Positions 1 to 8,763 of a stretch of DNA of 64,000 nt are shown here, piece by piece. The number at the start of each line of letters is the position of its first letter. Positions within the stretch are counted from its first letter, which is position 1. The notes beneath the pieces are model-generated. The model was not told where the DNA came from, made no database searches, and saw only the letters and a program-made list of their open reading frames with translations. The position numbers were made by a program, and so were the translations under genes. This DNA is from Parasphingorhabdus sp. SCSIO 66989. Lineage in GTDB: Bacteria > Pseudomonadota > Alphaproteobacteria > Sphingomonadales > Sphingomonadaceae. The stretch spans positions 1,835,501 to 1,899,500 of the forward strand of contig NZ_CP136594.1 of assembly GCF_032852305.1 (NCBI RefSeq), given 5' to 3'.

Positions 1-65
1 TCGTTATCTATTTCCGCAAACGCGGCACCATCGCTGTTGATGATGTCAACCGGATGAAGGGCTGA
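1..65 (+). CDS. nuoK: NADH-quinone oxidoreductase subunit K, C-terminal end (partial)
   Basis: The window opens inside this gene; only the last 20 codons are present, read from base 3 and ending in TGA at 63-65. The residues [16 protein letters not shown] match the usual NuoK tail, where an IAVxDVNxMKG-like end is typical. NuoK is a small three-helix membrane subunit of respiratory complex I that contributes to proton translocation. It sits five bases upstream of nuoL, the standard order of the nuo operon. The identity rests on this tail and on the nuoLMN context. Confidence 0.85.
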   Translation, partial: VIYFRKRGTIAVDDVNRMKG

Positions 66-70
66 ACCTC

Positions 71-2062
71 GTGGACATTCAGTTGATCGTCTTCCTGCCG
101 CTTATCGCGGCCATTATCGCAGGGCTGGGCAACCGGGCCATTGGCAATATTCCCGCAAAGGTGGTGACGACAGGCGCACTGCTGGTCTCCTGTGCGCTCA
201 GTTGGCCGATCTTTATCGGCTTTCTCACCGGCGATGCCGGAGCGTATGTCGCGCCGGTACTGACATGGGTTTCTTCGGGCGCGCTGCAATTTGACTGGGC
301 GCTGCGCGTCGACACTATGACCGCAGTGATGCTGGTTGTGGTCACCAGCGTTTCCTCATTGGTGCACCTCTATAGCTGGGGCTATATGGAGGAAGACCCG
401 GATCAGCCGCGTTTCTTCGCCTATTTGTCGCTGTTCACCTTTGCCATGCTGATGCTGGTGACGGCGGATAATCTGGTGCAGATGTTCTTTGGCTGGGAAG
501 GCGTGGGTCTGGCGTCGTATCTGCTGATCGGCTTCTGGTTCAAAAAGCCCAGCGCCAATGCCGCCGCGATCAAGGCTTTCGTCGTCAACCGTGTCGGCGA
601 TTTGGGCTTTATGCTCGGCATTTTCGGCACCTTTCTGGTGTTCCAGACGGTGTCTATCCCGGAAATTCTCGAGGCCGCGCCTGCTATGGCAGGCTCAACC
701 ATCGGTTTCCTCGGCTATCGTCTCGATACGATGACAGTGCTGTGCCTGTTGCTGTTTGTCGGCGCGATGGGCAAATCGGCACAGCTTGGCCTGCACACCT
801 GGCTGCCCGACGCGATGGAAGGCCCGACGCCGGTGTCGGCTTTGATCCATGCCGCGACCATGGTGACCGCGGGCGTCTTCATGGTCTGCCGCCTGTCGCC
901 GATGTTTGAGGCCAGCGATGTTGCTCTGACAGTTGTGACGGTTATCGGCGCTTGCACCGCGATCTTTGCCGCTACAGTCGGTCTGGTGCAGACCGATATC
1001 AAGCGGGTGATCGCCTATTCGACCTGCTCACAGCTCGGCTATATGTTCTTCGCTGCAGGCGTTGGTGCTTACAATGTCGCGATGTTCCACCTGTTCACCC
1101 ACGCTTTCTTCAAGGCGCTACTATTCCTCGGCGCCGGTTCAGTGATCCATGCGATGCACCATGAGCAAGACATGCGTTACTATGGTGGCCTGCGCAAACA
1201 TATCCCGATCACCTTCTGGGCGATGATGGCGGGCACGCTCGCAATTACCGGTGTTGGTGTGTACTGGCTGCACGCAGGCTTTGCCGGGTTCCACTCCAAG
1301 GATGCGATTATCGAAGCCGCCTTTGCCAGCGGCACCGGGGCAGGGCAGTTTGCCTTCTGGATCGGTGTTTCCGCAGCGCTTCTCACCAGCTTCTATAGCT
1401 GGCGTCTGATGTTCCTGACTTTCTGGGGCACGCCGCGCTGGATCCAGTCCGAGCATATTCAGCACAGCGTCCACAAAACGCCAGAAGAAGCAGGCGCGGA
1501 TCAGACCGGCGGCTATCATCCGCATGAAAGTCCCTGGGTGATGTTGCTGCCGCTTTTGGTGCTGTCCGTGGGCGCGGTGTTTGCCGGTTATGTGTTCAGC
1601 CATGCCTTTATCGAGGAGGGCGCGTTCTGGAACGGTTCGCTCGCCTATAATGCCGGGCTGATGCACGATATGCATGAGGTTCCGCTTTGGGTGAAACTCT
1701 CGGCAACCATTGCGATGCTGATCGGCCTCGCCACCGCTTACTGGATGTATATGACAGGCGAGGGCAAGGCCGAAGCTTTGGCCAGCCGGATGCGCGGGCT
1801 TTACAACTTCCTGCTCAACAAATGGTATTTTGATGAGCTGTACGACCTGATCTTTGTCCGCCCTGCCTTTGCGCTTGGCCGTTTGTTCTGGAAAGCGGGC
1901 GATCAGGGCACGATTGACCGTTTCGGCCCCAATGGCGCCGCCAGTGTGGTCAGCATGGGCAGCCGCATGGTGGTCAAAATGCAATCGGGATATCTCTACA
2001 GCTATGCGCTGGTGATGCTGCTCGGCCTTGTTGCCGCAATCAGCTGGGTGATGGTGAACTGA
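71..2062 (+). CDS. nuoL: NADH-quinone oxidoreductase subunit L
   Basis: Large antiporter-like membrane subunit of complex I, 663 residues, of normal length for the family. It is multi-spanning, with the proton-channel motifs visible: the conserved Glu in GWEGVG (about E143) and the Lys in [19 protein letters not shown] (about K235), followed by [16 protein letters not shown]. The C-terminal part carries a long amphipathic stretch and last helix, as expected for the lateral helix of NuoL. The start is GTG at 71, with a purine-rich GAAGGG at 57-62 as ribosome-binding site lying inside the end of nuoK. It is followed after one base by nuoM, so the genes are surely co-transcribed. Confidence 0.97.
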   Translation: MDIQLIVFLPLIAAIIAGLGNRAIGNIPAKVVTTGALLVSCALSWPIFIGFLTGDAGAYVAPVLTWVSSGALQFDWALRVDTMTAVMLVVVTSVSSLVHLYSWGYMEEDPDQPRFFAYLSLFTFAMLMLVTADNLVQMFFGWEGVGLASYLLIGFWFKKPSANAAAIKAFVVNRVGDLGFMLGIFGTFLVFQTVSIPEILEAAPAMAGSTIGFLGYRLDTMTVLCLLLFVGAMGKSAQLGLHTWLPDAMEGPTPVSALIHAATMVTAGVFMVCRLSPMFEASDVALTVVTVIGACTAIFAATVGLVQTDIKRVIAYSTCSQLGYMFFAAGVGAYNVAMFHLFTHAFFKALLFLGAGSVIHAMHHEQDMRYYGGLRKHIPITFWAMMAGTLAITGVGVYWLHAGFAGFHSKDAIIEAAFASGTGAGQFAFWIGVSAALLTSFYSWRLMFLTFWGTPRWIQSEHIQHSVHKTPEEAGADQTGGYHPHESPWVMLLPLLVLSVGAVFAGYVFSHAFIEEGAFWNGSLAYNAGLMHDMHEVPLWVKLSATIAMLIGLATAYWMYMTGEGKAEALASRMRGLYNFLLNKWYFDELYDLIFVRPAFALGRLFWKAGDQGTIDRFGPNGAASVVSMGSRMVVKMQSGYLYSYALVMLLGLVAAISWVMVN

Positions 2063-2063
2063 C

Positions 2064-3620
2064 ATGAATGATCTCGGCTTCCCCATTCTCTCGCTGATGC
2101 TGGCTGTCCCGGCCATTGCTGCGGTCATTTGCCTCTATGTGCCTGCCTCGACCGCGCGCATGGTGGCGCTGCTGGCGACGCTGGCTGATCTGCTTCTCGG
2201 CGTCATCTTGTGGATGAACTTCGATATTGGCGGCGCGCAATGGCAGTTTGTTGAGAGTGCACCGCTGTTCGACCGCTTTAGCTGGGCGCTCGGCATTGAT
2301 GGTATCTCGCTGATGCTGATCATGCTCTCGGTCTTTCTGATGCCCATCTGTATCGGCGCGAGCTGGCAGGCGATCCAGAGCCGTGTCGGTGAATATATGG
2401 CGGCCTTCCTGTTGATGGAGGTGCTGATGATCGGCGTCTTCGCGGCGCAGGATATCTTCCTGTTCTACATCTTCTTCGAGGCAGGCCTGATCCCGATGTA
2501 TCTCATCATCGGCATATGGGGCGGCGATAACCGCATCTACGCTTCGTATAAATTTTTCCTCTATACGCTGCTCGGATCGGTGTTGATGCTGATTGCCATG
2601 TTCTGGATGGTCAATGAAGCGGGTACGACCGATATTCCGACGCTGCTCAACTATGACTTCCCGGTCGCAGCGCAGACCTGGCTGTGGCTGGCCTTCTTCG
2701 CCAGCTTTGCAGTGAAAATGCCGATGTGGCCGGTGCATACTTGGCTCCCCGACGCGCACGTTCAGGCGCCAACGGCGGGTTCAGTTATCCTTGCAGGTGT
2801 CTTGCTGAAACTTGGCGGTTATGGCTTTATCCGCTTCTCGCTGCCGATGTTCCCCGAAGCCTCGGCGGAATTCATCTGGCTGATCTTCGGACTGTCGATG
2901 GTCGCGGTGGTTTACACCTCGCTGGTCGCGCTGGTGCAGCATGATATGAAGAAGCTGATCGCCTATAGCTCGGTCGCGCATATGGCGATTGTGACTATCG
3001 GGCTATTCGCGTTTAACCGTCAGGGTCTTGAGGGCGCGATGGTGGTGATGCTGAGCCACGGCCTTGTTTCCGGTGCGCTGTTCCTCTGCGTCGGCGTTAT
3101 CTATGACCGTCTGCATACGCGGGAGATTGACCGCTATGGCGGCCTGTCGATCAACATGCCGCGCTATGCGATCTTGTTCCTGCTGTTCACCATGGCGAGC
3201 ATCGGCCTGCCGGGCACCAGCGGCTTTGTTGGGGAATTCCTGTCGCTGCTCGGCGTTTATGAAGTGTCCAGCCTTGTCGCGCTGGTGTGCACCACCGGTA
3301 TTATTCTCGGCGCGGGCTATATGCTCTATCTTTATCGCCGCATTGCCTATGGCGATCTCACCAAAGATGATGTGAAAGCCATGCCGGACCTGTCAGCGCG
3401 CGAAATGGCGCTGCTGGCGCCAATTGCTGCGGTGGTTCTCTGGATGGGGGTTTATCCCGAGAGCTTCCTTGCGCCGATGCGCAATGACATCACCACATTG
3501 GAGGCGCGCATTGCCCGGGCCAAGCCTGAGGGTGATGCGCAGCTGGTGATGGGCGCGGCACCGGCCAAAGCAGCCGAGGACCATGGTGATACGCATCATG
3601 GTGAAGAAGGGGCGCATTGA
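2064..3620 (+). CDS. nuoM: NADH-quinone oxidoreductase subunit M
   Basis: Second antiporter-like membrane subunit of complex I, 518 residues. The Glu of the [17 protein letters not shown] segment and the motif [18 protein letters not shown], with downstream Lys and His residues, are the family's proton-channel signature. ATG at 2064 lies one base after the nuoL stop. The C-terminal 40 residues (after the last helix) are Ala/His/Glu rich and end in a histidine-containing tail ([13 protein letters not shown]), a lineage-specific hydrophilic extension. The gene overlaps the start of nuoN by one base. Confidence 0.97.
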   Translation: MNDLGFPILSLMLAVPAIAAVICLYVPASTARMVALLATLADLLLGVILWMNFDIGGAQWQFVESAPLFDRFSWALGIDGISLMLIMLSVFLMPICIGASWQAIQSRVGEYMAAFLLMEVLMIGVFAAQDIFLFYIFFEAGLIPMYLIIGIWGGDNRIYASYKFFLYTLLGSVLMLIAMFWMVNEAGTTDIPTLLNYDFPVAAQTWLWLAFFASFAVKMPMWPVHTWLPDAHVQAPTAGSVILAGVLLKLGGYGFIRFSLPMFPEASAEFIWLIFGLSMVAVVYTSLVALVQHDMKKLIAYSSVAHMAIVTIGLFAFNRQGLEGAMVVMLSHGLVSGALFLCVGVIYDRLHTREIDRYGGLSINMPRYAILFLLFTMASIGLPGTSGFVGEFLSLLGVYEVSSLVALVCTTGIILGAGYMLYLYRRIAYGDLTKDDVKAMPDLSAREMALLAPIAAVVLWMGVYPESFLAPMRNDITTLEARIARAKPEGDAQLVMGAAPAKAAEDHGDTHHGEEGAH

Positions 3621-5086
3621 TGAACTATTCGCTTTGGTTCCAGCTTATTGCGCCGGAACTTATTCTTTCTGTTTCCAGTCTGGCGCTGCTGCTTTTCGTT
3701 GCCTTTGGTGGTGAGCGGGTAACCAAATTGGTCAGCATCCTGTCGGTGACTGCTTTGGTTGCGTCGTCGGCGGTTGCGCTCGATTTCCTTACCGGTGACG
3801 GCTTTTCCGAAGGCGCTGATGCGTTTTACGGCCAGTATCGCATGGACCGTTTCGGCTCGCTGATGAAACTGCTGATCTATGGCGCGGCGATTGTGACCCT
3901 GATTGTCTCCCCACGCTGGATGGAAGCGCGCAAGGCAATGCGCGGCGAATATCCGCTGCTGGTGGTCTTTGCCGCTATCGGCATGGGCATGATGGTGTCA
4001 TCGGTCGACCTACTGACCGTCTATATCGGCCTCGAACTCAACAGCCTTGCCGCCTATGTCCTCGCCAGTATCGCGCGGCAGGATGAGCGCTCGAGCGAGG
4101 CGGGTCTCAAATATTTCGTCCTCGGCGCGCTTGCCAGCGGTATTTTGCTGTTCGGTATGTCGCTGCTCTACGGCTTTACCGGCACCACCAGCTTTATCGG
4201 TATCCAACAGGCTATGAGCGATGGCATAAGTAACGGCGCGCTATTCGGTCTGGTCTTCGTGCTGGCTGGTCTGGCGTTCAAGATCAGCGCCGTGCCGTTC
4301 CATATGTGGACGCCCGATGTCTATGAAGGTGCGCCGACGCCGGTCACCACCTTCTTCGCCAGCGCCCCCAAAGTCGCCGCCATCGCGCTGACCATGCGGA
4401 TGCTCGCCGAAGCCTTTGGCGGCATGGGCGAGGTCTGGCAGCAGATCATCATCTTTGTGGCGCTGGGCTCGATTGTTCTTGGTGCCGCCGGTGCTATTGG
4501 ACAAGCCAATATCAAGCGCCTGCTTGCCTACAGCTCGATCAACAATGTCGGCTTTATATTGATCGGCTTGGCCACCGCCACAGAAGCCGGCGCGAGCGGC
4601 GCGATTGTCTATCTGCTTATCTATGTCGCAATGACGCTAGGCTCTTTCCTCTGCGTGCTCGAATTGCAGGACAAGGAAGGTCGCGCGGTGGAATTGCTGC
4701 CCAATATTGCCGGCCTCTCCAAAACGCGTCCTGGACTCGCTGCGGCTTTGGCGATGTTTATGTTCTCGCTCGCCGGTATCCCGCCACTTTACGGCTTTTA
4801 CGGCAAGTTTCTGGTGTTTGATGCGGCGGTGCAGGCGGACCTGTTGCCCTTGGCAGCATTGGGTATCGCCGCCTCGGTTATCGGTGCCTTCTACTATCTC
4901 AAGGTCATCAAGGTGATGTATTTTGATGAGCCTGCCGATGTCGTAGCTACCGATCGCATTGCGCCCGAGCGTATGATCATCATAACGCTGCTTGCTGCGT
5001 TTATCTCGCCGCTCGGCTATCTGCTCAGCGGAGTTATCGGCTATTATGCTGATGATGCGGCGCGCGCCTTGTTCTGGGCGCTATAA
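3620..5086 (+). CDS. nuoN: NADH-quinone oxidoreductase subunit N
   Basis: Third antiporter-like subunit of complex I, 488 residues from the ATG at 3620 (TGATG overlap with the nuoM stop; a TTG three bases earlier is possible but less likely). Family motifs seen: YIGLELNSLAAYVLAS with the channel Glu, and KISAVPFHMWTPDVYEGAPT, followed by the Lys-containing SAPKVAAI segment. It is the last gene of the nuo operon in the classical order. A purine-rich stretch GAAGAAGGGG just upstream serves as ribosome-binding site. Its end overlaps the probable start of the biotin ligase gene. Confidence 0.96.
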   Translation: MNYSLWFQLIAPELILSVSSLALLLFVAFGGERVTKLVSILSVTALVASSAVALDFLTGDGFSEGADAFYGQYRMDRFGSLMKLLIYGAAIVTLIVSPRWMEARKAMRGEYPLLVVFAAIGMGMMVSSVDLLTVYIGLELNSLAAYVLASIARQDERSSEAGLKYFVLGALASGILLFGMSLLYGFTGTTSFIGIQQAMSDGISNGALFGLVFVLAGLAFKISAVPFHMWTPDVYEGAPTPVTTFFASAPKVAAIALTMRMLAEAFGGMGEVWQQIIIFVALGSIVLGAAGAIGQANIKRLLAYSSINNVGFILIGLATATEAGASGAIVYLLIYVAMTLGSFLCVLELQDKEGRAVELLPNIAGLSKTRPGLAAALAMFMFSLAGIPPLYGFYGKFLVFDAAVQADLLPLAALGIAASVIGAFYYLKVIKVMYFDEPADVVATDRIAPERMIIITLLAAFISPLGYLLSGVIGYYADDAARALFWAL

Positions 5087-5828
5087 TATCGCCCATTCTA
5101 TCGAAACGGTTGCGATAACCGCATCGACCAATGCCGATCTTCTGCTGCGCGCACAACAAGGTGCGCCGGAAGGCACTTGGCTGCGCGCCGAGCAGCAACA
5201 GGCAGGGCGCGGACGGTTGCAGCGCAATTGGGCCAGCCCACCGGGAAATCTCTATATCAGCACCATAGTTCGGCTCAGGCACGATGACCCGCCGCCAGCG
5301 ACATTGGCGCTGGTCGCGGGGCTCGCTTTTCATGCAACGGCGGCACACTGGTTCGGCAATGCTGCGCCGATGCTCAAATGGCCGAACGATCTGTTGGTCA
5401 ATGGCGCCAAGCTGGGCGGGATATTGCTCGAGCGCACCGGTGATGCGGTGGTCGCAGGCTTGGGCATGAATATCACCAGTGCGCCCGATCTCCCGGATCG
5501 CGAGACAATAGCGTTGCATGACATGAAAGGCGGCAAAACCGCCACCGCAGAAGCGGTCGCCGAAAAACTCGCAACAAGCTTCGCCGCTACGCTGAATCTC
5601 TGGCGTGATCCGCAGCGTGGATTAGGAGCCATCATCCAGGAATGGGAGAATTGCGCCCATTCACGTGGAACAGCACTGTCTGTCACCGGCGCTGATGGTA
5701 AAAAGCTTGGCGGAACATTTGACGGATTGGCCCCTGACGGGGCATTACGTTTGCGCGACGGGCACGGGACTGTCCATATGGTCAATGCAGGCGATGTCGA
5801 CCTGCTGGTTCAGACAGGAAATGATTGA
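5055..5828 (+). CDS. birA: Biotin-[acetyl-CoA-carboxylase] ligase
   Basis: Attaches biotin through biotinyl-5'-AMP to the carrier domain of biotin-dependent carboxylases. The catalytic signature GRGRLQRNW is about 50 residues from the chosen start, followed by [25 protein letters not shown] and GLGMNI, all standard for the ligase domain. There is no N-terminal helix-turn-helix, so this is the monofunctional ligase and not the E. coli-type repressor. The start is uncertain: ATG codons at 5046, 5052 and 5055 all lie inside nuoN, and I chose 5055, giving 257 residues. The reading frame is open further upstream, but that part reads as a shadow of nuoN. The gene is coupled to coaX by a TGATG overlap. 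Confidence 0.9.
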   Translation: MRRAPCSGRYNIAHSIETVAITASTNADLLLRAQQGAPEGTWLRAEQQQAGRGRLQRNWASPPGNLYISTIVRLRHDDPPPATLALVAGLAFHATAAHWFGNAAPMLKWPNDLLVNGAKLGGILLERTGDAVVAGLGMNITSAPDLPDRETIALHDMKGGKTATAEAVAEKLATSFAATLNLWRDPQRGLGAIIQEWENCAHSRGTALSVTGADGKKLGGTFDGLAPDGALRLRDGHGTVHMVNAGDVDLLVQTGND

Positions 5829-6610
5829 TGCTGCTGGCAATTGATGTGGGCAATACAAATGCGGTGTTCGCCATTTATGACGACATGGAACAGAAAACCC
5901 GCTGGCGTATTTCTACTGATCCGCGACGCACGGCGGATGAATATGCGGTCTGGTTGCAGCAACTGTTTGAGCTTGAGGGCTTTGACCGCTCTGCCGTCAA
6001 ACAGGTGATTATCTCCACTGTTGTGCCGCGTGCGCTGCATAATCTGTCGCTGCTGTCGCAGAAATATTTTGAGCTTAAGCCGCTGATTGCGGGCAAGGGA
6101 CCGACCGAATGGGGCATTGAGGTTGATGTCGACCAACCGGAATCGCTGGGTGCTGATCGTGCGGTCAATGCGATTGGCGCGCATAGGCGGCATGAGGGCG
6201 ATCTGATCGTTATTGATTTCGGTACCGCCACCACGCTCGACTTTATTGACTATACCGGTGCCTATAAGGGTGGCATTATCGCGCCGGGCATCAATCTGTC
6301 ACTAGACGCATTGGTCAACGCCGCAGCGAAATTACCGCGTATCGCGATTGAGGCGCCGGATAGGAGCAATGGCAATGTGCTTGGTCGCAATACCGAAGAT
6401 CAGATGCATATCGGTGTCTTCTGGGGCTATGTCGGGCTTATGGAAGGGCTTATTGCCAGGATGAAAGCGCAGATCGGCCGTCCGGCTAAGGTTATCGCCA
6501 CTGGCGGCCTGGCTGTACTGTTTGACGAACATACCGATATTTTTGATTCCATAGAGCCGGACTTGACCATGTACGGTCTGGCGCTGCTCGCGGCGAGAGT
6601 CGCAGACTGA
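5828..6610 (+). CDS. coaX: Type III pantothenate kinase
   Basis: Catalyses the first step of coenzyme A synthesis, phosphorylation of pantothenate, 260 residues. The ASKHA-fold motifs are clear: DVGNTN at residues 5-10 (phosphate 1 loop), [11 protein letters not shown] near residue 105, and [11 protein letters not shown] near residue 130, followed by [11 protein letters not shown] at 5828 overlaps the birA stop by one base (a TTG at 5825 is the alternative). The birA-coaX-rnj order downstream of nuoN is common in alphaproteobacteria, as far as I recall, and pairs two cofactor genes behind complex I. Confidence 0.95.
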   Translation: MLLAIDVGNTNAVFAIYDDMEQKTRWRISTDPRRTADEYAVWLQQLFELEGFDRSAVKQVIISTVVPRALHNLSLLSQKYFELKPLIAGKGPTEWGIEVDVDQPESLGADRAVNAIGAHRRHEGDLIVIDFGTATTLDFIDYTGAYKGGIIAPGINLSLDALVNAAAKLPRIAIEAPDRSNGNVLGRNTEDQMHIGVFWGYVGLMEGLIARMKAQIGRPAKVIATGGLAVLFDEHTDIFDSIEPDLTMYGLALLAARVAD

Positions 6611-6620
6611 CGAGAATTTT

Positions 6621-8273
6621 ATGAAACCCAAAGACGAATTACTGTTCCTGGCCCTTGGCGGTTCAGGCGAAATTGGCATGAACGCCAATCTTTACGGCTG
6701 TCAGGGCAAATGGGTCATGGCCGATCTGGGCATGACCTTTTCCGGCGGTGACTATCCCGGCGTGGATCTGGTCTTTCCGGACCTTGAGTTTATCGAGGAG
6801 CGTGAAGAGGACCTGCTCGCCATTGTCCTGACCCATGGCCATGAGGACCATATCGGTGCCTTGCCCTATCTGGCCGGCGATCTCGGCGTGCCGCTCTATG
6901 CCACCGCTTTCACAGCCGGACTGATCGCGCGTAAGCTCGAAGAGGCGGGCCTCAAGGATGAGCTCGACCTGCATATTATCGAGGAAAATACCGATTTCGC
7001 CATTGGTCCGTTCAGCTTCCGCTATGTGCCGCTGGCGCACAGTATTGCCGAGGGCAATGCGCTGCTGATCGACACGCCGCATGGCAAGATATTCCATACT
7101 GGCGACTGGAAACTGGATGATGAGCCGCTAATCGGCACGCCATCAACCGAGGCTGAACTGCGCGCTATCGGTGATGCGGGTGTGCTCGCCATGGTGTGCG
7201 ATTCCACCAATGTTTTCAATCCGAACGCTTCGGGTTCGGAAGGCGATGTGCGGCGCGAGCTGTCTGACCTGATTGCCGGGATTAAGGGCAGGGTGGTGGT
7301 TACCACCTTTGCCTCCAATGTCGCACGCATGGACACGTTGGGCCAGATTGCGAAAGAGACAAAGCGGACGGTGAGTCTGGCGGGGCGATCACTCCACCGC
7401 ATTCTCGAAAATGCACAAGCCAATGGCTATTTGATGGACTTCCCGGAAACCATTGATTTTCGCGATGTTGACAGCCTCGACCGCAGCCAAACCATGGTTA
7501 TCGCAACCGGTGGGCAGGGTGAGACCAACGCGGCGCTGGCGCGCATGGCTTCGGACAGCCATCCGATCAAACTCAGCGCGGGTGATACTGTTATCTTCTC
7601 AACCAAGGAAATTCCCGGCAATGAGAAGTCCATTGGCTATCTGATCAACAATCTGGTGGCCAAGGGCGTCAACATCATAACCGAAAAGCAGTTTCATATC
7701 CATGTTTCCGGCCATCCCGGAAAGCCCGAGCTGGCGGCTATGTATGATTGGATACAGCCGGAGATATTGGTACCGGTCCATGGCGAGTTGCGGCATATGA
7801 CCGAACAAGCGCGCTTTGGTGAAGAGTGTGGCATTGCCAAAACCGTTGTGCAGACCAATGGCGATATGATCCGCCTGGCGCCCGGTGATCCAGAGCGTGT
7901 GGATCAGGTACGCAGTGGTCGGCTTATTCTTGATGGTGATGTCATCCTGCCCGCCGATGGGCAGACGATGAACCAGCGCAGGAAAATTGCGTATAACGGA
8001 ACCATCAGTGTTGCCATCGCGTTGGATGAGCAAAATCGACGCGTGGGCAATGTCGAGATCATGCCTTTTGGCGTTCCTCTGGATGAAGATGAAGATCTGT
8101 TCCTCGAGGAAGCCGATGAGGCGGTTCAAAAACTGTTCAGTCGCAAGGGTGTAGCCAAAACTGGCGATATAAACATATTGCGTGAGGACATCCGTCTAGC
8201 GGTGCGCCGCGTGGCAACGCGCTGGACGGGGAAAAAGCCAGTTGTCAAAGTGCTCATTGTCGAGCAAGGCTAG
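6621..8273 (+). CDS. rnj: Ribonuclease J
   Basis: Metallo-beta-lactamase/beta-CASP ribonuclease of 550 residues with 5'-3' exo- and endonuclease activity in mRNA and rRNA processing. The zinc-binding motif THGHEDHIGALP is near residues 70-80, a second metal ligand lies in VPLAHSI, and the beta-CASP and C-terminal motifs include FHIHVSGHPGKPEL and PVHGELRHM. The start ATG at 6621 lies ten bases after the coaX stop, with only a weak GACGAG upstream. RNase J is typical of alphaproteobacteria, where it coexists with RNase E. It is followed by a DUF1467 membrane gene, a frequent neighbour. Confidence 0.95.
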   Translation: MKPKDELLFLALGGSGEIGMNANLYGCQGKWVMADLGMTFSGGDYPGVDLVFPDLEFIEEREEDLLAIVLTHGHEDHIGALPYLAGDLGVPLYATAFTAGLIARKLEEAGLKDELDLHIIEENTDFAIGPFSFRYVPLAHSIAEGNALLIDTPHGKIFHTGDWKLDDEPLIGTPSTEAELRAIGDAGVLAMVCDSTNVFNPNASGSEGDVRRELSDLIAGIKGRVVVTTFASNVARMDTLGQIAKETKRTVSLAGRSLHRILENAQANGYLMDFPETIDFRDVDSLDRSQTMVIATGGQGETNAALARMASDSHPIKLSAGDTVIFSTKEIPGNEKSIGYLINNLVAKGVNIITEKQFHIHVSGHPGKPELAAMYDWIQPEILVPVHGELRHMTEQARFGEECGIAKTVVQTNGDMIRLAPGDPERVDQVRSGRLILDGDVILPADGQTMNQRRKIAYNGTISVAIALDEQNRRVGNVEIMPFGVPLDEDEDLFLEEADEAVQKLFSRKGVAKTGDINILREDIRLAVRRVATRWTGKKPVVKVLIVEQG

Positions 8274-8303
8274 GCTAGGAAGAGGGAGCAGAGCTTAAGG
8301 GCG

Positions 8304-8612
8304 ATGGAGTGGACCTCTATCATTGCGATTTATCTGCTTTTCTGGGTGATGGCATTCATGGTCGTGCTGCCCTTTGGCATCAAGACGCATGATGAACTCG
8401 GTATGGCCAAAATACCCGGACAGGCGGATAGCGCGCCGGGCAACTTCCGCCCCGGACTTGTGGCTATACGCGCGACCATAGTGTCGGCAATCGCTTTCGG
8501 TCTGTTTTACCTCAACTATACCAATGGCTGGATTACGACCGAAGATGTCGACTTGTTTGCCTGCGCGCCAAGCGTGACGATGGGCGAACGGACTTTGCTA
8601 TTGCTGTATTGA
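8304..8612 (+). CDS. DUF1467 family small membrane protein
   Basis: A 102-residue protein with two predicted membrane helices (about residues 3-24 and 53-72) joined by a polar segment with the conserved string LPFGIKTHDELG and a following GMAKIPGQADSAP. This pattern is that of the DUF1467 family, a short alphaproteobacterial membrane protein usually encoded directly behind rnj; its function is unknown. The start ATG at 8304 has the purine-rich AAGAGGGAGCAG upstream. The C-terminal 25 residues after the second helix look less family-like and could vary. It is likely the last gene of the nuo-birA-coaX-rnj transcription unit, because a palindromic repeat follows. Confidence 0.8.
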   Translation: MEWTSIIAIYLLFWVMAFMVVLPFGIKTHDELGMAKIPGQADSAPGNFRPGLVAIRATIVSAIAFGLFYLNYTNGWITTEDVDLFACAPSVTMGERTLLLLY

Positions 8613-8655
8613 TCGGCGGAACCGCCCACTAGAGTCGATTTCATTTACAATTGAT

Positions 8656-8738
8656 CGTCATTGCGAGGAGCGAAGCGACGCGGCAATCCAGAGCAGGTGC
8701 GTGTTGCCCTGGATTGCTTCGCTACGCTCGCAATGACG
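8656..8738. repeat. Palindromic intergenic repeat, family A, copy 1
   Basis: An imperfect 83-base palindrome with arms CGTCATTGCGAG and CTCGCAATGACG and inner arms GCAATCCAG and CTGGATTGC. It lies between the convergent ends of the DUF1467 gene and the coiled-coil gene. A second copy of the same length at 60804-60886 differs at only a handful of positions, mainly around the centre. The element can form a long hairpin and may act as a bidirectional terminator. Confidence 0.85.
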
Positions 8739-8763
8739 GGTTTCAAGCTAAGTGAAAAACAGT

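Noticed and set aside
1139-2128. Long minus-strand open frame of 329 codons opposite nuoL
   Set aside because: Its translation is His/Arg/Pro-rich without any family motif and lies fully opposite a certain gene; it is a shadow of high-GC codon bias.
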